64,000 bases of DNA from Nereocystis luetkeana (GCA_031213475.1 JARUPZ010000025.1:2492077-2556076); one strand, 5' to 3'. Counted from the stretch's first letter, positions 33,188 to 43,692 are shown. Program-made: numbers and translations. Notes: a model not told the origin generated them from the sequence alone.

Positions 33188-33384
33188 CCTCGAACGGCCT
33201 CGAAGGGTAACCCGTCCGGGTTGTCCTCCAACACCTCCAGCAGGTTTTTCTCGACGTACTCGAAGACGAGGTAGAGCTTCCCCTTCCTCCGAAACGCCTC
33301 CTTGAGGCACACGATGTTGGGGTGCCGCAGCATGCGCAGCACCTTCACCTCGCGCAATGTGGTCTTCTTCACGACCTCGTCGTC
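33188..33384 (-). CDS. CDKL5: CDKL5-like kinase, exon E2 (C helix to hinge)
   Basis: 197 nt: 65 codons plus 2 nt. The acceptor is ctttcgaacag and the donor CGAGG|GTAAGA. It encodes [19 protein letters not shown] (the C-helix Glu of the Lys-Glu pair is at about residue 51), [20 protein letters not shown] and [20 protein letters not shown]. The C-helix lacks a cyclin-binding PSTAIRE-type motif, as in other CDKL proteins. The hinge follows VFEYVEKN, close to the CDKL5 pattern. Confidence 0.97.
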
Positions 33385-33464
33385 CTGTTCGAAAGCGACA
33401 CCGATACAAACGAAGAAGTTTCTACACAACAACAAACAAAAGAAGCAATTACTGACATTTTTAT

Positions 33465-33790
33465 TTTTTTTCCCAACATCGCTTTACTTTCCGGCCTTAC
33501 TCATCATGGGAGGTTTTTACCCTCGACGAGCTTGTGGAGAAGCCGTGGTCACAGGTGTCGACCCTTCTTCCCCCCGGTACGCGTTTTTTTTTTTTCATAG
33601 GGTTCAGCATTCCCATTGCTCGTCGATTATCATCGAATGTGGCTAACTCACGCTCTCGCGCTTTCCGCCAAACAAGTTCTTTTTTGCCAGAAAAAGCCAC
33701 GAGCGAGCATGTACTCGGTGAGACTTGAACCCACGAAATTGATCTCGATAGATAGGGACGCGGGCCACCTACCAAGCCACCGGGGACGCA
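33465..33790 (-). mobile_element. SINE-T copy with compact tRNA-like head
   Basis: Read on the minus strand: GTCCCCGGTGGCTTGGTAGG (A box), then about 40 bp on, GGGTTCAAGTCTCACC (B box), the normal tRNA spacing. The body includes gagcgtgagttagccacatt and gacacctgtgaccacggctt. The tail is A-rich (T-run at 33,461-33,472 on plus). The best copy for judging tRNA ancestry. Confidence 0.9.
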
Positions 33791-33794
33791 ACAA

Positions 33795-34232
33795 TGTTAC
33801 AGCAGCTTGGAGATACGGTAGATACTGCTGCGGATCGGGAAATTTACTGCAGCTTGGAGATACGGTTAGATACTGCTGCAGATCGAGAAATTTACAGCAG
33901 CTTGGAGATACGGTTAAATAAATACTGCTGCAGATCGAGAAATTTACAGCAGCTTGGAGATACGGTAACATACTGCTGCAGATCGAGAAATTTACAGCAG
34001 CTTGGAGATACGGTTAGATACTGCTGCAGATCGAGAAATTTACAGCAGCTTGGAGATACGGTTAGATACTGCTACAGATCGGGAAAATTACAGCAGCTTG
34101 GAGATACGGTTAGATACTGCTGCAGATCGGGGAAATTACAGCAGCTTGGAGATACGGTTAGATACTGCAGCAGATCGAGAAATTTACAGCAGCTTGGAGA
34201 TGCGGTAGATACTGCTGCAGATCGGGAAATGT
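33795..34232 (+). repeat. 48-bp tandem array, 9 units, frame-preserving
   Basis: The unit contains 'cagcagcttggagatacgg' and 'tactgctgcagatcgagaaa'. Copies start about every 46-54 bp, mostly 48. Because 48 is a multiple of three, one plus-strand frame stays open over the whole array with the period SLEIRLDTAADREIYS. It lies in intron 1, directly at the head of the SINE-T. I see no start or splice context that would make it a gene. Confidence 0.93.
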
Positions 34233-34800
34233 CGTCGAAGTTCAGCTTCGCAAGCCGCGTGTGACACTTCGGTCGCGACGCATTCCATGATAGAGGGGCG
34301 TTCTGCTATTTTCTGGGGTTGCTACTTCGGAGGAATTTCCCGGGGGTGCTATTTTCTGGCGCAGTAGGCTCATCGTTGTCGGTCGTTGTCGAGGTTGATG
34401 TACACCAGGTGACCGCGGCCCAAGCTTTGGTGGGCGCCGGTGTTGTCGGGTTCGAAGACCGACACTTCGGCTCGTGCCATAGGTAAGATCTACAGGAGTA
34501 CATCAGAAAAGAGGAAGTTCGGGGGGTGGGGACGAGTATATCTGGGTTGTCGAGTCCCTACCCCCCTACCTCTCCCTTCTCTTCTATTAATATATACCAG
34601 AGCACCTCCTCAGCTCTCGCCATCAACAAAGAAAATCTAGATCAGAAGAAGCGAAGGACTGCTTCCCAGCTGCCAGATACACCTACCTACCCGCGCCGTC
34701 CCTTACCCTTCTTGCCGTTACCCTACCTCGCCCATCACTTCACGACCCTACACAACCATTGTCTTCGATAAAACAAAAAATGAGCGTGCAACCTAAATGG
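34233..34800. other. Intron 1, unassigned
   Basis: A MITE-C end (cgacgcattccatgatagagg) occurs at about 34,276. Nothing else is recognised. Confidence 0.4.
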
Positions 34801-34805
34801 CCTAA

Positions 34806-34895
34806 GACGGGGGACAATAGTATACAGGACCCATGGCATTCACAAAAACTTCTTTATTTCCTTTTTTTTTTGCTGACAATATCTGGTCCTATTTG
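34806..34895. mobile_element. MITE-A copy, 3' end missing
   Basis: It has gacgggggacaatagtatac at left, and breaks off after ggtcctatttg where the next copy begins. Confidence 0.75.
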
Positions 34896-34898
34896 CTA

Positions 34899-35003
34899 TT
34901 ACGGGGGGCCATAGTAAATAGGACGGAATACATATAGTGAAAATTTGGGGATATATAGGTTTTAGGGTGTACCATAGGTCCTATTAACTATGGTCCCCCG
35001 AAA
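34899..35003. mobile_element. MITE-A copy
   Basis: Complete, abutting the truncated copy on its left. Right end GGTCCCCCGAAA. Confidence 0.88.
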
Positions 35004-35006
35004 TAG

Positions 35007-35490
35007 GTGCTACAGCAGTGAGGATGGGTAGAGTTCCTCGGCGCTCTTGAGGAGTCCCCGGCAGTCGTAAATGGTCAGGCCATCGAGCACTACCCTTCCT
35101 GCAGCCACGTTGGGTAGGTACAAGTGCGGGTTTTGTATGGTATCACGAAGGATTTTCAATTTAGGTACCCCTTTTTGAGGGGGGCGGGAGCTCCTCGGCC
35201 AAGTAGCTATCGAGTTCTACTGATGCGAATATTTGGGCTGTAGTAGGCGGTGACAGTGTTCATTGGATCAGCTACCGTATTGACCCGACGACCTACGTAA
35301 CCGGAAGGCTGTTGAACCCGATGAGCTTCCCGCTGAGCTGCTCAAACTCGCCTCAGGTGGAGATCGAGACGGTAACCGCCGTATATTCTAGAGCAGTTTC
35401 ACGCCCTTGCAATCGCCATGAGGGCATGCACCGTATCGTTGGAATGGTCCATTTGTGTCTCACAGCACGGTTCGGTATTAAGATTGACCC
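35007..35490. other. Intron 1, unassigned
   Basis: No repeat family or exon recognised. Confidence 0.35.
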
Positions 35491-35496
35491 GCTCTT

Positions 35497-35579
35497 CTAG
35501 GACTGCAGTCTCGTTTAGGGCACAAACCACTCAAATTCTAAGCACTTTGTCCCCAAAACTGGACCGCATCCATAAAAGG
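35497..35579. mobile_element. MITE-B copy, old
   Basis: ctaggactgcagtctcg at left, and a right arm with several changes followed by AAAAGGG-TTAA. Confidence 0.75.
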
Positions 35580-35584
35580 GTTAA

Positions 35585-36365
35585 CTATCCCAATACGCCC
35601 TCGGGGAGCGCGAGATAGCGATTAAAAAAAAAATCAAAATGACGATACCTTTGGTCTCAGCAACCGCTGTCTACGAGCACAGCGCGAGGGGACAGACGTA
35701 CGGGCAAAGGATCATGGCGCGCCTCCGCCCTACCGCTCCAACCTTGCATCAACCATTGTGACTCAAACACCAACCATTGCATTACCCCCCCCCCCCCCCC
35801 CCCCCCAACCACGCAGTAGCCGTCGCTGAAGTCGCCACTTTTGATTCGTCAAACTTTCCACGGCTGTCTCACGTAATTCCTGCGGTAGATAATATTTTAA
35901 AACCTTTTCATTCATATAATAAGCATCATTGAGTTTATAAAACTCGCGCATGGACAAAAAAACTAATCGGGCTCCGTTAGCTTCTAAGGCACTGCTTACT
36001 CCCCTTAAGAACCTCAAACTGATCGAGCACGAAAAGACATAGTAATTATCTACCGCGGTTTTTTTTTCGTTATCATTTCATCACGGTGGTCAGCCGCCAT
36101 AATTAATAGTAGTTTTCACTCGCCGAGTTTTTACTTCTATAGGTATAAAAGAAAATAGTGCGTCAGGGCCGCAACGTGCCCGTCTTCATCATTTTTCTAT
36201 GTTTTATACGTATGTCGGTTTGTTTTTCAAAGCTTCATGACCCGTAACGTGTACAAGTTCTACCGAGCAAGCCCGAAATCTGAAAAAAATAAATAAAAAA
36301 TGCCGAAGACACGCCTACCTGAAAAAAAAAAAACCCTCTCTGAAGCCCCGAGAGGGTCTATTCAA
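35585..36365. other. Intron 1, unassigned; poly(C)
   Basis: A C-run of about 20 at 35,787-35,806. The minus-strand frame 35,763-36,017 has a coding-like segment (EANGARLVFLSMREFYKLND) but no start or splice context and no recognisable domain. It could be a retrogene or virus-like fragment, but I cannot tell. Confidence 0.3.
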
Positions 36366-36370
36366 CTCTC

Positions 36371-36455
36371 ATAAGAACCACAGTCTCGTTCTCGGGGACA
36401 AACCAGTCAAATTGTGCCAAGTTTGTCCCAAACACAGGACTGCGGTCCTCAAAGG
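36371..36455. mobile_element. MITE-B copy, old
   Basis: aagaaccacagtctcgttct at left and aggactgcggtcctcaaagg at right. The TTAA is not preserved. Confidence 0.7.
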
Positions 36456-36531
36456 ACTACTAACCCCGTCGGGGTTTCAGAGAGAACTGTTCTAAACCAA
36501 CAAAATGAAGATCGCAGGAACGGATACTTAA

Positions 36532-36622
36532 CCCTTTTAGGACTTAAAGCCCCGTTTTGGGGACAAACTACTTGGAAATTTGACTGGTTTGTCCCCAAAT
36601 CGGGACTGCGGTTCTAAAAGGG
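36532..36622. mobile_element. MITE-B copy, intact, TTAA on both sides
   Basis: TTAA (36,528-36,531) - CCCTTTTAGGACTT ... GGTTCTAAAAGGG - TTAA (36,623-36,626). It is 91 bp long with inverted arms of about 38 bp that include GTTTTGGGGACAAACTA. The TTAA duplication and CCC end are hallmarks of piggyBac-type transposition. It is non-autonomous. Confidence 0.93.
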
Positions 36623-36954
36623 TTAATAGACGAACGTGCAACCTGGAGCAGGCCTGCCTTGTAGAGCGTCGAGGATGCACAGACATCCGCGATCGCTTTT
36701 CAGCGCTCGTTTTTTTTAGTTCTCGACGGCGTAGGGGGACGTTATTAAAAGTTCGAGCATTTAAAAGAAAGGATCCGTGTTCCTTGTGGTTCGGTTAACG
36801 TTACCCTTCCCGTTCCTGGAAAAAAAAAGTCGGGTGCCGAAAAACGATAAGTGGACCCCACCCCTGTGGAAACGCTAAGTTCTTAAGGTACGTGGGCGAT
36901 GGCCCACGCTCCTCCTCCAGTGATTTCTACCGTATCAAAAAATGTGATAATACT

Positions 36955-37372
36955 CTAAAACAGTGCCGTCTATCACACGGATGATAATGTCATACTCTAC
37001 CGTATCGCACGGGTGATAAGAGAGCACTATCGTATCACACGGGTGATAACATAACACAATACTCTATCTCACCGGTGATAAGATAACACACTACCCTATC
37101 ACACGGGTGATAAGATAACACTAATCACACGGGTGATAAGATAACACACAAAGTATCACCCGTGTGATAAGACAGCACTACCGTATCACACGGGTGATAA
37201 GATAACACCAACTTATCACACTAGGATGATAATATAACACACAAAGTATCACCCGTGTGATAAGACAGCACTACCGCATCACACGGGTGATAAGACAACA
37301 CACTGCCCTATCACACGGGTGACAAGACAACACATTGCCCTATCACACGGGTGATAACATAACCCCCCCCCA
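36955..37372. repeat. FB element minisatellite array, mixed orientation
   Basis: About 11 hairpin units (TATCACACGGGTGATA). Two of them, at about 37,155 and 37,247, are in the opposite orientation (TATCACCCGTGTGATA). The unit at about 37,215 has 'actaggatgat' like the right arm at 44,730. The inversions suggest that left and right terminal repeats of FB copies have been joined. Confidence 0.88.
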
Positions 37373-37599
37373 CCCCGAGGGGCCCCCCTCCTCTAATCTG
37401 GATGGGTTGGCGTCGAGTGGCGACGACGCCGTAAAACAAGCCACGAGACACTAGACATGAAATGTGTAGACGGCTCCTTCCGACATGAATGCCATATAGA
37501 CCAGACCAGACGTGTACGCCATGCAAACAACAGCTAAAAAAACAGAAAAAAAAAAAACAGACCCGCCGGTGAAACAAATACAACATAACATACACGGTT

Positions 37600-38390
37600 C
37601 ACAGTTATTTTCCGGTACCAAAACGCGAAACCAGAAATAGACATGAAATTACTCAACTAACATTTTTTCCCCCGTACCGAAACGCAAAAAAAGCAAATGT
37701 AGAAATGAAACAATTGAACTAACCAGTTTTTTTTTTCCCATATGATTACACAGACCGGGTTTAGACACGAAATTACTCAACTATTTTTTTTTTTTTTTTT
37801 ATCACACCAAAAACGCAAAAACCAGATTTAGACGTGAAACAGTTGAACTAACCAGTTTTTTTTCACCATAGAATAACACAAACCAGATTAGACATGAAAT
37901 TGTTCAGCTATCATATTTAGACGTGAAATAATTGAACTAACCAGTTTTTTTTTCACCATAACATAACCCGAACCAGATTAGACATGAAATTACTCAGCTA
38001 ACATATTTTTATATCATACCGAAAACGCAAAAAACAGATTTAGACATGAAACAATTGAACTAACCAGTTTTTTTTTCCACCATAAAATAACACAAACCGG
38101 TTTCAGGCATGAAACTACTCAACTAACCATGTTGTTTCCCGATACCGAAACCCAAATCAGAAATATATATGAAACTACTCACCTACCCGCTTGTTTGTTC
38201 GATTGTTTGTTTGTTTGTTTTGTTTTGTTTTTGCCCACACCAAACCACAAACCAGATCTAGAATGAAACAACTCAACTAACCACTTTTTTTTTTCCCCAT
38301 ATCCGAACCCAAATCAGACATAGACATGAAAAAAGTATAAAGTTTCTCCCGTATCATAATACTGGTAGTAAACCAAAAACCTAGCATGAA
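37600..38390. repeat. Diverged tandem repeat, ~75/150-bp period
   Basis: Recurrent phrases 'gacatgaaattactcaacta', 'accagtttttttttc.ccata' and 'aaaacgcaaaaaccagattt' alternate with 'gaaacaattgaactaacc', which suggests a dimeric unit with two related halves. About 10 half-units, each with T-runs. AT-rich compared with its surroundings. Confidence 0.88.
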
Positions 38391-38405
38391 GGTGGACCAC
38401 CTCAC

Positions 38406-38714
38406 ATGCACACACATAGATACAGCATGGTCACCCCAACATGTTCAATTCACATGAAGGTTGGGTCTCGTGGTGAGATACCCGTAAAACTTTACCGATT
38501 TCCATTGGGCGGTGGGAAGTCTGGTCTGGCATTAGTCCTAAAATCCCCCGACATTTGGCGCGCATACCAAGCGCTGAATGAAGGGGAGGGGTGGGTGGTG
38601 CATGACAGTAAGTCAAGACCTATTATACTCATGAAACAAACACCTTGCATTTATTTGACCGACGACATGACCAAAGAGAGGGAGCACCAAGCGGTACGTA
38701 GATATATATCTTGA
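38406..38714 (+). CDS. ORF of unknown function, possible LINE ORF1 relic
   Basis: 102 codons. The middle reads like a real protein (GKSGLALVLKSPDIWRAYQ, GWVVHDSKSRPIILMKQT, IYLTDDMTKEREHQAV). The last part recalls the Leu-Thr-x-x-(Met/Glu)-x-x-Glu pattern after the RNA-binding domain of some LINE ORF1 proteins, and it lies 500 bp upstream of the LINE coding region on the same strand. It could be the element's own 5' part. Confidence 0.35.
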   Translation: MHTHRYSMVTPTCSIHMKVGSRGEIPVKLYRFPLGGGKSGLALVLKSPDIWRAYQALNEGEGWVVHDSKSRPIILMKQTPCIYLTDDMTKEREHQAVRRYIS

Positions 38715-39220
38715 TATCTTGAAGGATAGAAGCCGGTACAAAAGTGAGGATAGAAGCCGGTAAAAAGTGTGGGGGGATGGTTGGCCAAGCTTTCGGCCGT
38801 GAAGGTCTACTCGGGAGCATTAGTGGGGTAGTTACCCATGGTGAAACGTACATACATATGACGGAGAAGGAGACGTACGGGGCATCCCGATGTTTGAGTA
38901 AGATTTTGTGTTATTATGCAAGCCGTCCTTGAAGCTTGCATGGTAAAAAATGACCTCCCTGGAGAAAATTAACCAGTACAGCACCGGGGCAAGAAGATAG
39001 AAGATATGATCATGGGACGCCAGGATGGTTACCATGCAGATCGCCTGACACAAACGTGGGGTACTTGTGTTAAGGGTGTTAAACTTGGCTCCAGGCTACG
39101 AGTCTGTGTTGGAGACACTATTTAGTGTGGTGCGCCGGCAAAATAACTAAAAGACACCAGACCCCCAACGAGTACTAGGATTGGGAAGTCCCCGTAACTT
39201 GAACGTTTCCCACTACCATT

Positions 39221-40942
39221 ATGAACACAACCAAGCTGGAGCTATTCTCGGAAGAGATTGGGAGAAAGACGGTGAGGCAGGGTGGGTGGAGCAAGAAAGA
39301 CTGGCAGGGTAAAGTACTAATAGTGCTGATATTTGGAGTTCCTAGCCACATGACGAGGATTGAGTTCAAGAGGAAGTGCGAAGAAGTAGGACTGCACTGC
39401 TTTGCAATAGGAAACGTAGAACGAGAGGGAAAACACTTTCGAGTCACGCTAAAGCCGAAGGCGAGCATGGAGTGGCAGAGGATAGAGACAGAAAAAGTGT
39501 CGGCATGGGTTAGAAGACTGGGATGGAGAGTATGTAAAGCTAATGGAATAGCGAAACTAAGACGTAGTTCTAGGGTGAACGAAGGTAAGGGGAGGCAGAA
39601 AACAGCAAGTGTTCCAAAGGGAATGGGGGAGAAACATAGGGGCGTAGAACAAGAAGACAAAAAAACTGAAACGGAACTGGAAAGAATGCTCAAAGAAGAG
39701 ATGACAGAAATTCTCGTAGCGACAACGGAGAAGGAACAGGTAAGACTAGAGCGGATGGATAGTGAAACGAAAAAGAGGCTGAGAATAGGATCATGGAACG
39801 TATGTGGGTTCGCCACGGATGAACGAAAAAGGATCGAAATTGTCGAACAAGTAAGTAAGCGCGACCTAGCCATAGTGGGAATTCAGGAGTCATAGGAGAA
39901 AGAGGGGGGGGAGATAGGATGCAAAGTTGGAGAGTGCGCATGGATAGGGAAGAAGAGGAAGGGACAGAATAGCAAGAATAGGGGGTCGGGGGGCGTGGGG
40001 TTCCTAGTCAAAGAATACCTGTGTGACATAATAGAGGTGATCAAAGACACTAAATTCGACGAAAGCATATGGATTAAGATACCAGGGGAGCGGGGAGCGA
40101 AAAATTACTTCTTAGGAAACATCTATAAGCCCCCAGAGTCGAAGAATACGATGAAAGATATACAGAGGAAGTTCGGAGAAGTAGCAGTAGATGTACAGAA
40201 GTATAAGAGGCAAGGAGAAGTAGTACTAGTGGGAGATTTTATTTCAAGAATTGGGAAGGCAAGCAAACTGAATGAGAGCATTGGACAGTATGGGAAAGTG
40301 ACAAAAAATAAGAATGGGGGAGAGATGTTGAAGTTCCTCAAACACAACGAGATGGAGACGTTGAACGACAGAGTAAAAAAGGCAGAACCGGAATGGGCTA
40401 GACAGTGCATACAAAAGGGAGAAAGCTCTATCCTTGACTGTATAGCAGCAGTAGAAAACGGAAGTGGGAAGGAAACAGAACTACATGTATGCGCAGCGGA
40501 CGTAGGAACTACGGACCACTGTCTAATATGGACAGACAGTCGACAGACAAGAGTTATCAAACAGAGTCGAGGTAGGAAATTACCCAGATGGAGAATAGAT
40601 AAACTAGAAGTAGAAGAGAAACGAGAAGAGTTCCAAGAAGAGATGGCCACAAATGCAGAGCAATTTTCCGAGCTATTGGAAAGAATAGGAAAAACAAGGA
40701 ACGATATAGAGAGGGATGATGCAGGAGCTAGGATAATAGAAGGATGGGAGAAGTTGGTCAAGACCACAGCAAGTAAAGTAATAGGTGAAAAGTTGATAGT
40801 ATACAACAGAGCAGTAAAATGGTGGGACGAAGAAGTGCAAGAGGCTATAACAGTAAGGAGAAAGGCACACGCAAGGTATACATCGAGCAAAACTACGACA
40901 TGATGGGAGGAATATGATATAGCTAGAAAGAAAGTAAAAGAG
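39221..40942 (+). pseudogene. LINE endonuclease region, two in-frame stops
   Basis: One frame runs from 39,221 past a TAG at 39,893-39,895 to a TGA at 40,901-40,903 and on. The first ~100 codons contain VLIFGVPSHMTRIEFKRKCE, perhaps an RRM-like RNA-binding fold. The endonuclease motifs are SWNVCGF and GIQES (metal-binding Glu), FLGNIYKPP, VGDFISRIG and VGTTDHCLIW (catalytic His). The usual Gly-Asp-Phe-Asn has Ile in place of Asn, a probable inactivating change. The context GIQES-stop-EKEGGEIGC suggests that TAG replaced a Trp codon. Confidence 0.9.
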
Positions 40943-42687
40943 ATGGTAGAGAAGAAGAAGAAAGGGATATGGAAAGACGTATACAATAAAATGAATGAAG
41001 ACTTTGAGAGCGGGATGAAGCAGATGTGGGTAGGGATAAAAGGGATACTGGGCAAACAAGCAGGAGAGGCTGACACGGGAATAGCTACCTTAAGAGCACA
41101 CAACGGTAAAATGGTTAGTAGTTCGAAGGGGGAAAGGGAAGTACTTGTCGAGCATTACCGTAAGCTAGGAACACCCACAGCCAACAAAACGTTCGACACA
41201 GAATTCGAGAAGGAAATCAACACGTGGGCAGAGGCGAACGTAGATGCATCAGAAAGGGAAGACAGTGGTTCGGAAGGGTTACAGAGAGAGTTCACAAGGG
41301 AAGAGGTAAACATATGTGTAGCTAAACCTAAGAATAGAAAAGCAGCAGGGGCAGACCAAATAGTGAATGAATTTGTGAAGTACGGGGGAGAAGGAATGCT
41401 TACCCTGCTGGTTCTGTTGTATAACAGGGTATGGAAAAACGAGTACGCACCCAGGAGGTGGAGAGAAGGAGTAGTAGTAAACTTATTCAAGAAAGGAGAT
41501 AAGGCTGACCCGGGGAACTATAGAGGGATAACGCTACTAAGCACAGTAGGCAAAACATTTTGTAAGGTTTTGAACGATAGAATGGGAACGACGATGGAGA
41601 AGGAAGACAAACTAGCAAAGGGCAAGCAGGGTTTAGGCCAAACCGTAGCTGCGTAGACCATGTGTACACTCTAGGTAAGATAATCCAAGGTAGGAAAGAC
41701 GCGGAACTACCAACGCACTGTTTATTTCTAGATGTACAGAAGGCCTACGGCACAGTATGGAGAAATGGATTGTGGAAAAAACTATGGGAAATAGGAATCA
41801 GAAGAATGATCTGGAGAATGATGAAAAATATGACGGAATGTGCGAGAAGTGCTGTAATGCTGGACGGGGAAATATCGAAGTATGTTGATATTTTACAAGA
41901 ACTTGCACAGGGATGTACGCAGCCACACAACCTATTCAAGATATATATTAACGACCTGACCGTAGCGGTTGAAGCAGCAAGGCAGGGAGACACGGTAGGG
42001 GAAGATACAGTGTCGGGATTGATGTTTGCTGATGATTTCGTGGGGATATCAGAAACACCTGAAGGATTGCAGAAACAAATAGAGAACCCGCTAGAATACA
42101 CTAGGAAATAGAGGGTGACGGCGAACGTCAAGAAATGTGCAGTAGTTGTTTGTAACGAAGATAAGGTGAACCCGATAAATTTCAGTTGGAAGTGGGGAGA
42201 AGATGAATTGCCGATCGTAGACCAGTGTACGTACCTTGGCGTAGAGATCCCCAAAGACTGCCCTTGGGATACACATCTAGCAAAAGTAATAGGAAAGGGT
42301 AAGGCACACATAGGAAAGATGGATGCGATCCTAACAGAGTCGCACCTTGACACCAGGATTAAGAGATGTATCCTGATGAATGTGATAGTACCAAAGCTAG
42401 AATATGCAGGAGAAGTATGGGAAGGGAATGCGAAACTCGTAAAACAGTTGGAAACAGTACATATGACAGCAGCTAAAAGAACCCTAAGATGCTCAAGTAC
42501 GACTAGTAATACAGTATTAAGAGCAGAACTGGGAATGCACCCACTCAAGACAAACAGGGATAAGGTAAAGTTGAAATGGCAATATAAAGTAAGGAACATG
42601 GCAAAAAAGAGGTTGCCGGCCATAGTTGATAGAGCTGTATGGGAGAAAGGAACAAAAGGGCAAGCTGGAATAGGTGGGATAGCGTAG
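40943..42687 (+). pseudogene. LINE reverse transcriptase region, frameshifted
   Basis: The frame of 40,943-41,656 carries KPKNRKAAGADQIVNEFVKY, NLFKKGDKADPGNYRGITLL. Near 41,625 it shifts by one base, after which QAGFRPNRSCVDHVYTLGK, FLDVQKAYGTVWRNGLWKK, LAQGCTQ and the active-site LMFADDF follow in the frame of 41,662-42,687. A TAG at 42,109-42,111 (YTRK-stop-RVTANVKKC) stands where Trp is expected. The catalytic Asp pair of FADD is intact. Confidence 0.92.
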
Positions 42688-43345
42688 TTGAGAAAGTATG
42701 GAAGGATATAGGGGGAAACCAAGAAGAGGTGATCTTCGCCGGGAAGTCTGGGAAGTACAAGGCAGAAGTAGACGAAAGGACAGAAAGATGGGAAAGGCTA
42801 GCGCTACGAAACAAGGTGGAATCGGACAAACACCTATTAATAGAGATATACGGGAGATTGAGGGAAGGAATAGGAATGAAAACGCATCTGGACGGCCCAA
42901 TGGACTTCGCGAAAACGCTGAAGCTGCGCTTTCGTGTGGGTGACCTGGACTTGGCAGAAAAAAGAAAGAGGTATACCAGTAGCCGGGAGGAGGAGGAAAT
43001 AGATGCACAGATGTGCCCGTGTGGCAGAGCGATAGAGAGTAGAACTCACATAGTAGGAGAATGTGAAATACACAAGGAGGAACGGGATGTGTTAGGAGAG
43101 GAGATGAGGGAAATAAACGAATGCGAATAGCAGCGAGAAAACGATCGCTATCCTAGGAGATAGATGGTGGCCACAGGCTGCCAAACAGGAAGGGGATAAG
43201 ATAAGCAAAACGTTTCTATGCAATATATGGAAACAACGTAATGAGCGCCCAATTGTTGGAGGTGTCTCTATTAGGAGTAGGAACGGTGCTCCTTCTCGAA
43301 AGGGATGCGTGGTCAATGGTCAAATGACTAAGGCAAGCAAAAAAT
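42639..43345 (+). pseudogene. LINE C-terminal domain, two frameshifts
   Basis: The frame changes near 42,660 to read WNRWDSVVEKVWKDIGGN and so on to MCPCGRAIESRTHIVGECEI, a Cys-x-Cys-x(9)-His-x(4)-Cys-type knuckle common at LINE C-termini. It shifts again near 43,130 to IAILGDRWWPQAAKQEGDK and SKTFLCNIWKQRNERP, ending at a TGA close to 43,347. The coding region runs almost to the 3' end, so the 3' UTR overlaps the conserved tail. Confidence 0.85.
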
Positions 43346-43360
43346 GATTACCCCCCCCCC

Positions 43361-43455
43361 GTCCCGACATTGTAGGGATGCGAGGGTCTATGGTCATACG
43401 ACTACGGCCATGCATGAGATCGAGTACATCTCTCCTATCGAGTACACCCCCCCCA
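43361..43455 (+). mobile_element. SINE-C 3'-end fragment directly after the LINE
   Basis: It starts right after the LINE's C-run with gtcccgacattgtagggatg and runs through the complete SINE-C tail to tatcgagtacacccccccc. LINE tail, C-run, SINE tail and C-run therefore lie head to tail. Confidence 0.9.
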
Positions 43456-43464
43456 CCCCGGGGG

Positions 43465-43580
43465 GCGAATTGTTTTTCGACAACGAAAAGCCCAAAACGC
43501 CAGGCGATGGCCTCGACGGAAAAAATCTCGACGATATCTCCCCCAAAGCCCTCCCTCTCGCTGTCATATGTGTATACCCG
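43465..43580. mobile_element. FB element interior fragment
   Basis: tttttcgacaacgaaaagcc and gacgatatctcccccaaagcc match the sequence beside the FB array at 48,700-48,790 (ttttctcgacaacgagaagg; gacgacatctccccaaagtc). The terminal repeat is missing. Confidence 0.6.
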
Positions 43581-43692
43581 CCTGGTCTTAGAGAAGACCG
43601 CCTCTGAACCTCATTATCCCCACGCGTCCGCCGGGACAGATGTATTATTCACACAATTCGAGAAACATGTTTCTGTCTGCCGGGAGGGGGGG

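Larger units (their letters stand above)
39221..43360 (+). mobile_element. Non-LTR retrotransposon (LINE), decayed, with poly(C) end
   Basis: Domains in order: a basic N-terminal part, an APE-type endonuclease (39,780-40,560), a reverse transcriptase (41,280-42,150) and a C-terminal part with a Cys-rich knuckle and conserved terminal segment (42,115-43,345). The coding region is broken by three in-frame stops and three frameshifts. The 3' end reads cgaaagggatgcgtggtcaa, tggtcaaatgactaaggcaa, then AAAAAATGATTA and a run of C (43,351-43,360). No poly(A) tail is seen. It lies in intron 1 of the kinase gene, antisense to it. Confidence 0.93.

Noticed and set aside
35763-36017. Minus-strand 84-codon gene
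   Set aside because: Coding-like in the middle but ends in a C-run-encoded Gly stretch, with no splice or promoter context and no recognised family.
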